Shown here piece after piece: positions 46,675 through 57,021 of a DNA stretch of 64,000 nt. Source of the DNA: Pseudarthrobacter sp. Fe7 (lineage in GTDB: Bacteria; Actinomycetota; Actinomycetes; Actinomycetales; Micrococcaceae). The notes below the pieces were generated by a model. It was given only the letters and a program-made list of their open reading frames with translations. It was not told where the DNA came from and did no database searches. The stretch spans positions 1,550,001 through 1,614,000 of the forward strand of contig CP099977.1 of NCBI GenBank assembly GCA_024372495.1, given 5' to 3'. Numbering within the stretch: position 1 is the first letter of the stretch; each line of letters starts with the position of its first letter. Made by a program: the position numbers and the translations under genes.

Positions 46675-48885
46675 ATGTCCAAGGAAGTTCCTTCCCGATC
46701 CACGTCCACCGCGTCCCGAGGCCTGAACCTGTTCCGTGCAACGGGAATCACGCTGGGCAGGTTCACGGGCTTCCTCGCCGTCAGCGCGGTCTGCGGCGCC
46801 CTGCTGGCGGGCCTGATGATGCCGGCGGCAGCCGTGACCGAGTCGGTGGTGGCGGGCGGATCCACCGCGCTGACCACCAACCTCCCCAACGACGTGTTCT
46901 CCGCGCCCCCGGCACAAATGACCCGTGTGCTTGCCGCGGACGGGTCGCAGATCGCCACCCTTTTCAACGAGAACCGCACCCGGATTTCGCTGGACCAGAT
47001 GTCGCCCAACATCAAGGACGCGATCGTTGCAGTGGAGGACTACCGGTTTTACCAGCACGGCGGCATTGATCCCGAAGGCATCTTCCGGGCCCTGGCGGTG
47101 GACGCCGCCGGCGGGCACCAGGGCGCGTCCACGCTGACCCAGCAGTACGTCACCAACATGCTCAACGAAAACCTGATCGCCCAGGGCAAAGACGCCCAGG
47201 TGGTGCTCAACGGACAAAAAGGCGTAAACCAGAAGATCCAGGAGATGAAGCTCGCCATCGGCCTGGAAGAGAAATACTCCAAGGACCAGATTCTTGCCGG
47301 ATACCTGAACGTGGTGGGTTTCAACGCCAACGCCTACGGCATCCAGGCCGCCAGCCAGTACTTCTTCTCCGTTGACGCCAAGGACCTCACCCTGCCCCAG
47401 GGAGCCCTGCTCGCCGGCCTGGTCAACGGCCCCTCACTCTACGACCCCACCGTGCACCCCGAAGCCGCCAAATCCCGGCGCGACCTGGTGCTGGACGCGA
47501 TGCTGCAGCACGGCTACATCAACCAGCAGCAGCACGACGACGCCGTGAAAACCCCCATCCAGCTCAAGGTCAACCCACCCCACCAGGGCTGCGCCTACGC
47601 TCCGCAGGCGCAGTACTTCTGCGACTACGTCATCCACCAGATCGAGAATGACCCGGCCTATGGCGCCACCCTGGACGAGCGCGACCAGAAGATCATGGCC
47701 GGCGGCCTGACCATCAAGACCACCCTTGACCCCCGCCTGCAGGGACCAGCCCAGGCCCAGGTGGACGCCACCGCCGGCGCGAACCCGGACAAATGGGGAG
47801 CCTCCCTGGTAACCATCGAACCGGGCACCGGAAAAGTCCTGGCCATGGCACAGAATTCGCGGAAGCTGCCCGGCCAGGGCGCCGGGTTTGTCTCTGACTA
47901 CAACTTCAACGTTGACGGCAGCGACGCCGCCGGGAACAGCCTGGGTGGCGTGGGCGGCATGCAGCCCGGCTCCACCATGAAGCCGGTCACCCTCGCGGCC
48001 TGGCTCGGCGAAGGGAAATCGACCAACCAGATCGTGGACGCTTCAAAACGGCGCTACGGCATCTACTACCCCTGGAAGACAACGTGCCAGCCCGTGCAGG
48101 GCTGGTTCGACAGCACAGTGCCGAAGTCCAGCGACCTCCAGAACGATGAGCCCACCTGGTACCGGCCCATGACGGTCCGGGAAGGCATCTATCAGTCGAT
48201 CAACACGGCCACCTTCGCCTCCCTCGCAGGGCTGAACGATTTCTGCGACGTCCAGCGCGCCGCGGATGCCATGGGCCTGCACCTGGGCAGCGGAAAAGAC
48301 GAAAAAATCGACCTGTCCACCCTGGGAAACATCCTGGGCAGCCAAAACGTGGCACCCCTGACCATGGCCAACGCCTTCGCGACCTTCGCCGCCAACGGCA
48401 CCTACTGTCCTCCGGTTTCCATCGCGGAAGTTGACGACGCCCAGGGCAAGAAGATCGGCGGGCAGGCCTCCTCCTGCCAGGCCGGCGCCCTCAAACCGGA
48501 CGTTGCCAAGGCCGTCACCAATGTCCTCCAGGACGTCCTCACGAAAGGTTCGGGGCTGCTGATTCCGCAAAAACTGGGAGTCCCGGATGCTGCCAAAACC
48601 GGCACCAACGAGTGGAACAACCAGACCTGGGTGGTGGGCTACACGAAAGGCCTGGCCACGGCATCCTTCTTCGGCGACCCCTTCAACGGGGGCCCGGGGC
48701 GCCTGGGACGCAACATCACTGTCAACGGCAAGTTTTACCCGGCCGTTGATGGCGCCTTCATCGCGGGTCCGCAGTGGGCCCAGTACATGCAGGGCGCCGT
48801 AGGCCTGTACGACCATGGCGCTTTCGACGCGCCGCCGCAGAACCTCATCAGCGACCCCGCGGCACAGCGGACCAAGGGCAACTGA
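46675..48885 (+). CDS. Class A penicillin-binding protein (bifunctional transglycosylase/transpeptidase)
   Basis: A 736-aa protein with an N-terminal membrane anchor (about residues 28-56). The GT51 domain contains IVAVEDYRFYQHGGID with the catalytic Glu, GASTLTQQYVTNML, and KYSKDQILAGYLNVV (about 115-215). The transpeptidase has the nucleophile in MQPGSTMKPVTLAAWL (SxxK), SINTATFASL (SxN) and AAKTGTNEWNNQTWVVGY (KTG). There is no PASTA domain. It polymerises and cross-links peptidoglycan. The following DUF2127 gene starts 58 bp later. All catalytic residues are present. Confidence 0.93.
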   Translation: MSKEVPSRSTSTASRGLNLFRATGITLGRFTGFLAVSAVCGALLAGLMMPAAAVTESVVAGGSTALTTNLPNDVFSAPPAQMTRVLAADGSQIATLFNENRTRISLDQMSPNIKDAIVAVEDYRFYQHGGIDPEGIFRALAVDAAGGHQGASTLTQQYVTNMLNENLIAQGKDAQVVLNGQKGVNQKIQEMKLAIGLEEKYSKDQILAGYLNVVGFNANAYGIQAASQYFFSVDAKDLTLPQGALLAGLVNGPSLYDPTVHPEAAKSRRDLVLDAMLQHGYINQQQHDDAVKTPIQLKVNPPHQGCAYAPQAQYFCDYVIHQIENDPAYGATLDERDQKIMAGGLTIKTTLDPRLQGPAQAQVDATAGANPDKWGASLVTIEPGTGKVLAMAQNSRKLPGQGAGFVSDYNFNVDGSDAAGNSLGGVGGMQPGSTMKPVTLAAWLGEGKSTNQIVDASKRRYGIYYPWKTTCQPVQGWFDSTVPKSSDLQNDEPTWYRPMTVREGIYQSINTATFASLAGLNDFCDVQRAADAMGLHLGSGKDEKIDLSTLGNILGSQNVAPLTMANAFATFAANGTYCPPVSIAEVDDAQGKKIGGQASSCQAGALKPDVAKAVTNVLQDVLTKGSGLLIPQKLGVPDAAKTGTNEWNNQTWVVGYTKGLATASFFGDPFNGGPGRLGRNITVNGKFYPAVDGAFIAGPQWAQYMQGAVGLYDHGAFDAPPQNLISDPAAQRTKGN

Positions 48886-48943
48886 TCCGGGCCGCTGCGA
48901 ATTGCGCCGGGAACGGCAGCCGAACTCGGAAGGGAACACCCAG

Positions 48944-49468
48944 ATGGAAAAAGCGTCACCGGGAGTAACCGCGCTGGACAGGACATTCCGTGTCTCCCTC
49001 ATCCTGAAGGGACTGGACGGGGTCCTGGAACTCATCGGCGGACTGCTCCTTTTGTTCGTCACGCCCGCCCAGATCGGTGATGTGGCCCGGTTCCTCACCC
49101 AGCACGAACTCGCCCAGGACCCCCGGGACTTCGTGGCCAACAGCGTCCTGCACATGACCGCCAACCTGTCCGGGTCGGCGTCGTTGTTCGGTGCTGTGTA
49201 CCTCCTCCTGCACGGCATCGTGAAGATCGTCCTGGTCTGGGCCGTCCTGAAGGAGAAGCTGTGGGCCTACCCCTGGATGATCGCCTTCCTGCTCGTCTTC
49301 ATCGCCTACCAGCTGTACCGGATCGCGGTGTCCTTCTCCTGGGGCATGGTTCTGCTCACGGCGTTCGACATCTTCATCGTGTGGATTACCTGGCGAGAGT
49401 ACAGGCTGCGGCGGTCCCAGCGCAGTGCGCGTGACGATGGTGTGGAGGCGCCCCGGTCTTCCCGCTGA
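48944..49468 (+). CDS. DUF2127 membrane protein, copy 1
   Basis: A 174-aa protein with four helices. The family core FRVSLILKGLDGVLELIGG (residues 15-33), then HELAQDPRDF, a conserved LLLHGIVKIVLVWAVLKEKL, and WMIAFLLVFIAYQLYRI. Function unknown. It is about 90 percent identical to copy 2 at 57022. A basic tail (RLRRSQRSARDD) is cytoplasmic. Follows the PBP gene. Confidence 0.8.
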   Translation: MEKASPGVTALDRTFRVSLILKGLDGVLELIGGLLLLFVTPAQIGDVARFLTQHELAQDPRDFVANSVLHMTANLSGSASLFGAVYLLLHGIVKIVLVWAVLKEKLWAYPWMIAFLLVFIAYQLYRIAVSFSWGMVLLTAFDIFIVWITWREYRLRRSQRSARDDGVEAPRSSR

Positions 49469-49495
49469 GGGCGTCTTCCCGTTGAGGTCACGCGG

Positions 49496-50990
49496 TCAGG
49501 AACGGACGGTGGCCGCGCGGGGCAGCCGGATGCAGAAGCAGGCGCCGTTGCCGCCTGGGCTGGTGGGTTCCACTGTGAGGTCGAGGTTCATGCGCTGGGC
49601 AAGCCGGCCTGCGATGGACAGGCCGAGCCCACTGCCCGTGGGGCGTTGTCCGTTGTATCGGCGTGCCAGCGCACCGCGGTCGAAGGCGACGGCGGCGTCC
49701 TCCGCGGTGAGGCCGGGGCCACTGTCCCGCACCTGGATCGCGACGATGCCGTTCGGGCTGGTCTGCTGGGCGGTGCTGGGCGCTTCTTCGATGACCACGC
49801 GGAGGACCAGGGGCCTTCCGGGCGGGGTGACGCGCAGGGCGTTGCCGATGAACCCGTCGATGATTTGGCGCAGCCGTTGCGCGTCGGTGGTGACCAGCAA
49901 AGGTTCCCGTGTTTTCGGAGCGGGCAGCTCAAGCATGAGATCCACGCCGCCCTGCACCGCCGCCGGCTGCCAGGCCCGTTGTGCCTGTTCCAGGAGCGCA
50001 GGGACGTCCACTGGTTGGACATCCAGTGTGAAATCGTCTGCCTCCAGCCGCGCCAGTGCCAGCAGGTCACGGACAAACCCGTCCAGCCGCTCCGTTTCGT
50101 CGGACAGGGTCTGCCCCACACGGACCATGTCTTCGGGCGGTATCAGTCCGTCCTCCAGGGCTTCGGCGTATCCGCCGAGCGCGGTAAGCGGGGTGCGGAT
50201 CTCATGGGAGATGGAGAGCAGGAATTCACGTTGCCTGCTTTCGCTGGCCAGCAACGCATGGTCCAGGGTATTGATGGCTTCTCCAACGGCCCGGACCTCG
50301 GTAACCCCGGCAGGGTCAAGGGGAACGGTCCGTTCACCATCAGCCATCCGCCGTGCTGCGGCTGCTGTCCTGACGAGCGGCCCCGAGAGCCGCCGGGCAA
50401 GCAGCGTGCCGGCCACCCCGGCGATCAGGAGCCCGGCCGCCAGCGCCAGGAGCGTCGGTTGAAGGAGCCTGGGCTGAAGCGGCGTTGACGTCTGCCAGCG
50501 ACCGGGTCAGGACGATCCCGCCGCCCCGGGTGAGGGGCCTGGCTTCCACCAGGAACTGGACACCTCCCCGGGTAAGGGTGCGGGAGATCTTTTGCCCGGA
50601 GAACACTTGGTGTACCTCGTCCGGACCGAGGATGGCCGCCGCCGCCCCAGTCACGGTGCCGGCAGGAGTGATGGTGGAGAGGTCGTAATTGTCCGGTCCA
50701 AGGAGGTGGCGTTCGCGCAGATCCAGCGCCTGGGCGGCAACCGGGGCGGCACTGAAGGCATCGGCTTGCCGGGACAGTTGTTCCCTGGCCTGGGTGACGG
50801 CGGCGGAACGGATCAGCGGGAAGGCGACGCTGCCGGTGACGAGGACGGCCAAAATGGCGACGCCGGCAGTGACCAGGGTGATACGTCCGGCCAGTGAGCG
50901 CAGCCAGAGCACCAGGGCATTACCCGGCTCCCGCCGCGTGCGCCCCTCGTGTGCGCCCGTTTCAGGGGCCTGCCCTTCACGCCCGGTCAC
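49496..50990 (-). CDS. Sensor histidine kinase (one frame break)
   Basis: Composite of about 498 aa. Two membrane helices (about residues 34-56 and 180-205) flank a small extracytoplasmic sensor. HAMP-like segment RRLSGPLVRTAAAARRMADG. HisKA with phosphorylated His in FLLSISHEIRTPLTALGGYA. HATPase with IGNALRVTPPG (N box), VRDSGPGLTAED (G1) and GSGLGLSIAGRLAQ (G2). The break at 50465 is an extra C in AGCT; corrected it reads SAQPRLLQPTLLALAA. Its start overlaps the response regulator stop by 14 bp, so the two are coupled. Confidence 0.85.
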
Positions 50991-51687
50991 TGTCGGCAGA
51001 GTATCCGACGCCGCGCAAAGTGCGGATCGGGTTGCCCGGACCGAGCTTGGACCGCAGTTGGGCGATGTGCACGTCTACGGTGCGCCCGGCCGAGTAGTCA
51101 GCCTGCCCCCACACCGCGGAGAGGAGTTGCTCGCGGCTGAAGACCCGGCCGGGGCTTGCCAACAGGTAGGCGAGCACATCGAATTCCCTGGCGGTCAACT
51201 CCACGGGGGCGCCTTCCACGCTGGCGGTGCGGTTCTCCGGGTCCAGGGCCACCGAGCCGACGCGCAGGGTGCCGCTGCCCGGGACTCCGCCGCTGCGGCG
51301 GAGGACCGTCTTGAGGCGTATGACCAGTTCCCGCGGCGAAAACGGCTTGGTCATGTAATCATCGGCGCCCAGTTCCAACCCCAGCAGCATGTCCACTTCC
51401 TCGTCCCGGGCGGTGACGAAGATGATCGGTGTCCAGTCGTTCCGGGCGCGCAGCCGCTGACAGAATTCGATCCCATCGATGCCCGGAAGTCCGACGTCGA
51501 GCACGATCGCGACTGGCCTGAGGCTCCGGACCTTCTCCAGGCCGCCTTCGCCGGTGGTTTCGACGTGTACACCGAAGCCCGCCCTGCTCAGATAGAGCCG
51601 CTGCACGTCGGCGATCGCACGCTCGTCCTCAACCACCAGTACCAGCCCGCGGGACGGCGGCGCAGCGGCAGCCGTTGGTTGTTCCAT
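50977..51687 (-). CDS. OmpR/PhoB-family response regulator
   Basis: A 236-aa protein. The receiver domain has the acidic pocket VLVVEDERAIADV, the phosphorylated Asp64 in VAIVLDVGLPGIDGIEF, and the switch Lys in DDYMTKPFSPRELVIR. The DNA-binding winged helix has PVELTAREFDVLAYLLASPG, VFSREQLLSAVWGQ and RTVDVHIAQLRSKLG ending in RTLRGVGYS. ATG 51687 is preferred over the longer frame. Regulators of this family often bind 11-bp-spaced direct repeats, so it is one candidate for the CTTGAG boxes at 19-25.5 kb (speculative). Confidence 0.92.
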   Translation of the reverse strand: MEQPTAAAAPPSRGLVLVVEDERAIADVQRLYLSRAGFGVHVETTGEGGLEKVRSLRPVAIVLDVGLPGIDGIEFCQRLRARNDWTPIIFVTARDEEVDMLLGLELGADDYMTKPFSPRELVIRLKTVLRRSGGVPGSGTLRVGSVALDPENRTASVEGAPVELTAREFDVLAYLLASPGRVFSREQLLSAVWGQADYSAGRTVDVHIAQLRSKLGPGNPIRTLRGVGYSADSDRA

Positions 51688-51864
51688 GTATCCATTGAAC
51701 GCTATCGCAGTGCCGCCCCGGCGGGATGGCACCGGGACTTTACTGTCCTCTTACATTCCCCGAACACGGCACTGATCTCCCCGGGCGACAGTTAGGTACG
51801 GCAAAACAGTGCAGGCCCTGGCTCAAAACGTTCCAGGCGCACGGATTCATTGAGGAGAAAAACC

Positions 51865-52374
51865 ATGAACACCACACCCGCCGCACCCCGGAACCGCAGC
51901 GCCCGTCCCTGGCGGGTCCGGGCAGGCGCCGCTGCCGCAGGAGCTGTCCTGGTAGGGGGAGCGGTCCTTGGGGCAACGGCAGCGTCGGCAGCCGGCCCAA
52001 CCCCTTCCCCGTCCGCCGGCGCTTCATCCGCACCGGGCGCTCCCGGAACCGGCAACGGGAAACACCGTGCCGCCCATCCGTTTGTCCGCGCGCTCCGGAC
52101 CGAGCTCAGGGTCGACATCCAGGCCGGGGACGGCTTCGGAGACAAGGCCCACCAGATCGCCTACGTCCTGATCCACCACTCCGCTGCGTTCGCCAAGCTC
52201 CCCGCAAACCTGCAGGCGGACCTGAAGACCCTGGAAGCGCCTGCGGCCTCCGACCGTGACGGCGATGCAGCGAAAATCAAGGACAACGCCCTGAACGGCG
52301 GCTACGGGGACAAGATCCAAAAGGAAGCGAAAGCCATCCAGGCCAAGGCCGCCCAGACACCCGCCAAGCCCTGA
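51865..52374 (+). CDS. Secreted protein with one copy of the LPANLQADL module
   Basis: A 169-aa protein. Signal peptide AGAAAAGAVLVGGAVLGATA, Pro/Ser/Gly-rich linker, then one module (about residues 85-165): AAFAKLPANLQADLKTLEAP, KIKDNALNGGYGDKIQKEAK. It is homologous to the two modules of the protein at 45612-46361. GGAG lies 8 bases before ATG 51865. It is divergent from the two-component system, which may regulate it. No named family recognised. Confidence 0.75.
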   Translation: MNTTPAAPRNRSARPWRVRAGAAAAGAVLVGGAVLGATAASAAGPTPSPSAGASSAPGAPGTGNGKHRAAHPFVRALRTELRVDIQAGDGFGDKAHQIAYVLIHHSAAFAKLPANLQADLKTLEAPAASDRDGDAAKIKDNALNGGYGDKIQKEAKAIQAKAAQTPAKP

Positions 52375-52383
52375 GCGGCGTCG

Positions 52384-53314
52384 TTATCCCATGACCAGCA
52401 TGGCCACGAAGTAGATGCCGCCGCCAACCACGCAGTAGATGGCGAATGGAGTCAGGGTTCTGGTCTCGAAGAACCTGAGGAGGAACCTGGTTGCGAACCA
52501 GGCGGCGACGGCGGAGCAAAGGGCTCCGACGAGGAAAACGCCCCGCTGATCGGCCATGGCGGGACTTAGCGCTCGGGAAGCTTCAGGACCGCTGCCGCCC
52601 CGATGACGGGGGTGGCCAGCAGAAAACTGAACCTGGCTGCGTTCTCGTTGTTCAGGCCGGACAACAGGCCGCCCACCATGGACGAGCCGGACCTGGAGAT
52701 GCCGGGCACGAGGGCCGCCGCCTGCGCTGCACCGATGCCCAGGGCCTGCTTCCAGGAAAGCGTCGACGCAATGCCGGCATCCGGGTCCTCGGTGTTTGCT
52801 GCCGGTTCCCGCGGTTCCTGTGCGCCGCGGGGGCTGGTTCGCGCCGACACTGAGAGCGGCTCAACCCGTTGGGTTTCCCGCCGCCGAAGCCGTTCGGCGG
52901 TGAACAGGACGAGGCCGTTCACGATCAGGAAGGCTGCTGCGGTCAGGGGGAGGCGAACAGGGCACGGATGGGTTTTTCCAGGACAAGGCCCAGGATTCCG
53001 GCCGGGATCGTACCGACGATGAGGAGCCAGCCCAGCTTGGCGTAGGTGTCCGTCGGGCTGATTTTTCGGGACCGGACGGAGCGGGCCAAACCCTTGAAGA
53101 TCTCGATCCAGTCTTTGAGGAAGAAGATGAAAAGGACAATGGCCGTGGCCAGGTGCGTGGCGATGAGGAACGTCAAAAAATCGCCCGAGTTCTGGTCAAG
53201 GTTCCACCCGAACAACTTGGGCAGGATGACGCTGTGGCCGAGGCTGGAGATGGGAAAAAGCTCGGTGAGGCCCTGGAGGAAGCCCAGGATTGCTGCCTGG
53301 ATCATGTTAATCAC
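52384..53314 (-). CDS. uppP: Undecaprenyl-diphosphatase (two frame breaks)
   Basis: Composite of about 310 aa with eight helices. BacA/UppP motifs: IQAAILGFLQGLTELFPISS with SLGHSVI near the N-terminus and VPGISRSGSSMVGGLLSGL in the C-terminal half; then the final helix ending AMLVMG. Breaks: near 52950 (one C lost from a C run) and near 52570. It recycles undecaprenyl pyrophosphate to the monophosphate used by peptidoglycan and exopolysaccharide synthesis. A charged insert (about residues 140-185, rich in Arg/Glu/Pro) is longer than in most family members. Confidence 0.87.
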
Positions 53315-53386
53315 GGGCTGACCCTACCCGCTGCCGGTGTCAGGAAGAAAAACCGGACGCGAATTACAGGGTACGGCGTACTTTGC

Positions 53387-55201
53387 TCACGGAGCCGGCC
53401 TGTCGCTGGTGCGGCCCGCAGGAATCTGTTCATCGCTTTGCCCCGGCTGTCCGTGGTGAAGCTGGAAAGCCGTGGTGACCAGCGCAAAATGGCTGAAAGC
53501 CTGCGGAGTGTTGCCCAGTTGACGGCCGGCACGGGCATCCCATTCCTCGCTGAGCAGCCCCACATCATTGCGGAGTGCGAGGAGCCTTTCAAAGAGTTCG
53601 GTGGCTTCGGTCCGCCTCCCGGCACCCAGAAGGGCGTCGACAAGCCAGAATGAACACGCAAGGAATACGCCCTCACTGCCGGGTAGCCCGTCGTCGCTAT
53701 CTTCTGGCCGGTAACGCAGGACGAATCCGTCCTGCGTCAGGTCACGCTGGATGGCTTCGATGGTCCCGGCAACGGCGGGGTGGTCCGGTGGGAGGAAGCC
53801 GACCCGCGGAATGAGGAGCAGGCTGGCGTCCAGCTCAGTGCCGCCGTAGGACTGCACGAAGGAGTTCATCTCGACGTTAAAGCCGTGATCCATGACGTCC
53901 TTGTGGATCGTGTCCCGCAAATCTTCCCACCGGTCCGCAGGGCCCGGCAGGTGAAACTGTCGAACACCCTTTACCATGCGGTCCACGGCCACCCAGGCCA
54001 TGACCTTGGAATGGGTGAAATGCCTGCGGGGTCCGCGCACTTCCCACAAGCCGTTGTCGGGCTGCTGCCACACTCTCGAGGTGTTCCATCAGCGCAGTCT
54101 GGATGTCCCAGGAATCGTCCGGCACGTGCAGCAGCGCGTTGCGGGTAAGGGAAAGCCCGTCGATCACCTCACCCCACACGTCCAGTGGAGCTGGTCCGCT
54201 GCGGCGTTGCCGGTGCGGACCGGCGTGGACTTTTCGTAACCGCTGAGCCAAGGCGGCTCGGACTCGGGGAGTCGGCGCCGCCCGTCGAGTGAATACATGA
54301 TCTGGAGGTCTGCGGGGTCTCCCGCCACCGCCCGCAGCAGCCACTGCCGCCAGGCCTTGGCTTCGTCCGTGTAGCCTGCCGTGATGAGTGATTGGAGGGT
54401 GAGGGTCGCATCCCGGAGCCAGCAGTAGCGGTAGTCCCAGTTGCGCGGTCCGCCCGGCTGCTCGGGCAGCGAGGTTGTGGCGGCCGCTACGATCCCGCCG
54501 GTCGGGGCGAATGTCAGCGCCTTCAACGTGATCAAAGAGCGCTGGATGGCGTCGCGGTACGGACCGTCCGCTCCGCTGCGGGACGACCATTCCTCCCAAT
54601 AAGCCAGGGTCTGGGAAAGCACGGCGTCAGCATCCACCGTCCGGGAACGCTGACGGTAGCTTGGGGTCCAGGTCAGAACGAACGGAACCCTGTCCCCGGC
54701 ATTGACCGTGAATTCACTGACAGTGCGCCGGTGCTCGCCGTGCATGGGCGCGGGTGAGGAGAGGTGGACGGAATCGGGGCCGGCGACGGCGTGGATCCCG
54801 GTTTTTGTCCGCCGCACCCACGGAACCACGTGCCCGTAGTCGAAGCGCAAAGCCAATTCGCTGTGCATCTGGACCGTGCCGTCCAGTCCCTCAACTATGC
54901 GGACGAGGTCAGCGACCTCATCACGGGGAGGCATGAAGTCGGTGACCCGTACCCGTCCCGTCCCGGTTTCCCACTCGGTTTCCAATACCAGGGTGTCGTG
55001 GCGGTAGCGGCGGCTGGTGCAGGTGCCCCCATTTACGGGTGCCAGGAGCCACCGCCCGGCCCCCGGACTGTCCAGCAGGGCCGCGAAACAGGCAGCGGAG
55101 TCAAAATGCGGGAGGCACAGCCAGTCGATGGAACCATCAGTGCCGACCAGCGCGGCCGTGTGCAGGTCGCCGATGATGGCGTAGTCCTCGATTTTCCGCA
55201 T
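53387..55201 (-). CDS. GH15-family glucoamylase/trehalase-like protein (two frame breaks)
   Basis: Composite of about 605 aa. N-terminal beta domain: YAIIGDLHTAALVGTDGSID, WLCLPHFDSAACFAALLD. (alpha/alpha)6 domain: GGPRNWDYRYCWLRDATLTL with the catalytic-region Asp, GEVIDGLSLTR, and late LLSEEWDARAGRQLGNTPQ containing the second carboxylate Glu. Breaks: near 54183 and near 54075. Actinobacterial members of this length hydrolyse trehalose or alpha-glucans to glucose. The adjacent upstream gene, one base from its start, is a glucose dehydrogenase, consistent with glucose as the product. Confidence 0.85.
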
Positions 55202-55202
55202 C

Positions 55203-56252
55203 TCAGCGGTCCTGGAAGTTCAGGACGACTTTCACGTCGTCGTCCCTGCGCCGGAAGGCATCGTCGAAGTCGGCCAGTGGGACTCTGCGGGAAATCAACC
55301 GCTGGAGCCAGCCTCTGTCTGCCTTCTCCAGGGCAGCAACCGCAGCCTCGTAGTGGCTCCGGTTGGCATTGACGCTGCCGAACACCGATTCGTTGCCCAA
55401 CACCAGGTTGCGGTTGACGGAACCAACGTCCACGGAATCCGTTTTGCCGGGCGAGGAAACTCCCGTCAGGCAGGTGACCGAATCGACCGCGCGGCAGGTT
55501 AGGGTCTCCATTACTACGGAGGCCACGCCGGTGCATTCGACCAGCACGTCGGCTTTCACGCCGGAGGTTGTAAGGCTTTCCGAGTGATAGGTGGCGCCAA
55601 GGTCCGAGACGAGTCCGGGTTTGGGGCCGATGGTCACGCGGTCAAAAACGTGTACGTCCAAACCGCGCTGCACGCCCAGGAGCGCAGCCAGCAGGCCTAC
55701 GGGGCCGGCTCCTGTCACGACGGCGGTCTTGGGCTCGAAGAAGGCGCGCGAACCGATCGCATCAATGTGCTGCCATGCCTTGGCGACGATGGTGGTGGGC
55801 TCCAGCAGGACGCCCACATCTTCCAGCGACGGTGAAAGCCGGACCAGTGCGTGGGGATCGGCGCGGTAGCGGTCGCGGGCAAACCCGTGCAGTCCCTTGA
55901 TTCCATGTTCGGTGTAGCGGCCGTTGCGGCACATGTCCCACTGACCGGCCGCACAGGCGGGGCACGGGCCAGGGTCCGGGCGCCGGACGATTCCCACCAC
56001 GAGGTCCCCGGCGCTGAGCCCGCTATTCGCCGGGGCTTCAATGACCCGCCCGAGGTTCTCGTGGCCAAGGACAAGGAACGGGGCGCCCTCCGGAGCTTCG
56101 CCGTACTCGCCGGCGGTGATTTCCATGTCCGTCCCGCAGAGACCTACGGCCAGGGTTTGAACGAGGACCGAACCTTCGGCAGGGGTGGGCTCGGCGATCT
56201 CCCTGAGCCCCAGTGAATCGACGGAACCGGGGACAACAGTCAAAGCTTTCAC
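55203..56252 (-). CDS. Zinc-type MDR glucose 1-dehydrogenase-like protein
   Basis: A 349-aa medium-chain dehydrogenase. Catalytic zinc region AVGLCGTDMEITAGEYGEAP and LVLGHENLGRVIEA. Structural-zinc loop DPGPCPACAAGQWDMCRNGR. Rossmann motif AVVTGAGPVGLLAALLGVQR. The motifs C-G-T-D and G-H-E are those of archaeal-type glucose dehydrogenases, which oxidise aldoses to lactones with NAD(P). The start is GTG 56252 after GGAGGAA. It is followed one base later by the GH15 gene, so the pair may convert an alpha-glucoside to gluconolactone. Confidence 0.83.
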   Translation of the reverse strand: MKALTVVPGSVDSLGLREIAEPTPAEGSVLVQTLAVGLCGTDMEITAGEYGEAPEGAPFLVLGHENLGRVIEAPANSGLSAGDLVVGIVRRPDPGPCPACAAGQWDMCRNGRYTEHGIKGLHGFARDRYRADPHALVRLSPSLEDVGVLLEPTTIVAKAWQHIDAIGSRAFFEPKTAVVTGAGPVGLLAALLGVQRGLDVHVFDRVTIGPKPGLVSDLGATYHSESLTTSGVKADVLVECTGVASVVMETLTCRAVDSVTCLTGVSSPGKTDSVDVGSVNRNLVLGNESVFGSVNANRSHYEAAVAALEKADRGWLQRLISRRVPLADFDDAFRRRDDDVKVVLNFQDR

Positions 56253-56358
56253 GATTTCCTCCATACCTTGGGGCAACACTTTGTGATGCCCGTTCAACTG
56301 GATCCGCGCAGAACGTGCATTCCCGGGCGCAATACTAAGCCTGGCTTACTATCTTTCG

Positions 56359-56907
56359 CTACTGCCGAAGGGACGAATCCTGGGGCCAGGTTCTCGTCAG
56401 AACGGCTGATCCGATGCCAATGACCGTCCCGACGACGACATCCGAGGGCCAGTGGGCTCCAATATGAACCCGTGAGTACGCCACGCCGGCGGCGACTGGA
56501 ATGACAGCGGCTCCCAGGGCCGGGCTGACCAGCGTCACACCGGTGGCAAAAGCTGCCGCGGCCGCCGAGTGGCCCGAGGGCAAGGAAGACCCGCCGTACT
56601 CGGGTGCCCACGGCAGAAACGCCGGCAATTGTTGGGGCCGCGGCCTGAAGGGCAGGAGCGCTTTGAGGCTTCCGTTGGCGGCAGATGCAACCCCGAGCGC
56701 CACCAGGCCGCGGGCGGCTGCACGACGCGAGACGCCGCTGCGCATAGCCATCGCGCCCGCCACTGCGAACCAGAGCAGGCTTTTGTTCGCGCTGATGGAA
56801 AGCCGGTGAAGTCCGGCATCGACGGCCGGTGATGAACGACGGTTCACGCCCTTTACGATGGTCCTTTCGAGTGGCTCTCCGCCGTAATTGTGTCCGCTCG
56901 GTTGCAT
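56359..56907 (-). CDS. PAP2-family phosphatase
   Basis: A 182-aa membrane protein with the three phosphatase motifs: KALLPFRPRP (K-x6-RP), SLPSGHSAAAAAF (PSGH) and SRVHIGAHWPSDVVVG (SR-x5-H-x3-D). Such enzymes remove phosphate from isoprenoid or lipid pyrophosphates. A leading GTG-ATG pair makes the start ambiguous by one codon; I use the ATG. It is divergent from the second DUF2127 gene. Confidence 0.88.
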   Translation of the reverse strand: MQPSGHNYGGEPLERTIVKGVNRRSSPAVDAGLHRLSISANKSLLWFAVAGAMAMRSGVSRRAAARGLVALGVASAANGSLKALLPFRPRPQQLPAFLPWAPEYGGSSLPSGHSAAAAAFATGVTLVSPALGAAVIPVAAGVAYSRVHIGAHWPSDVVVGTVIGIGSAVLTRTWPQDSSLRQ

Positions 56908-57021
56908 CACCGGAGTCTACGCCCGGATCCTGAGTGCCAGCACCGAAAGAGCGGAATACCCATGGCCCTGCCTGCTTACCCGCCCCGGCATAGACTGCAG
57001 GGGTTGTCGAAAGGGAAACCC

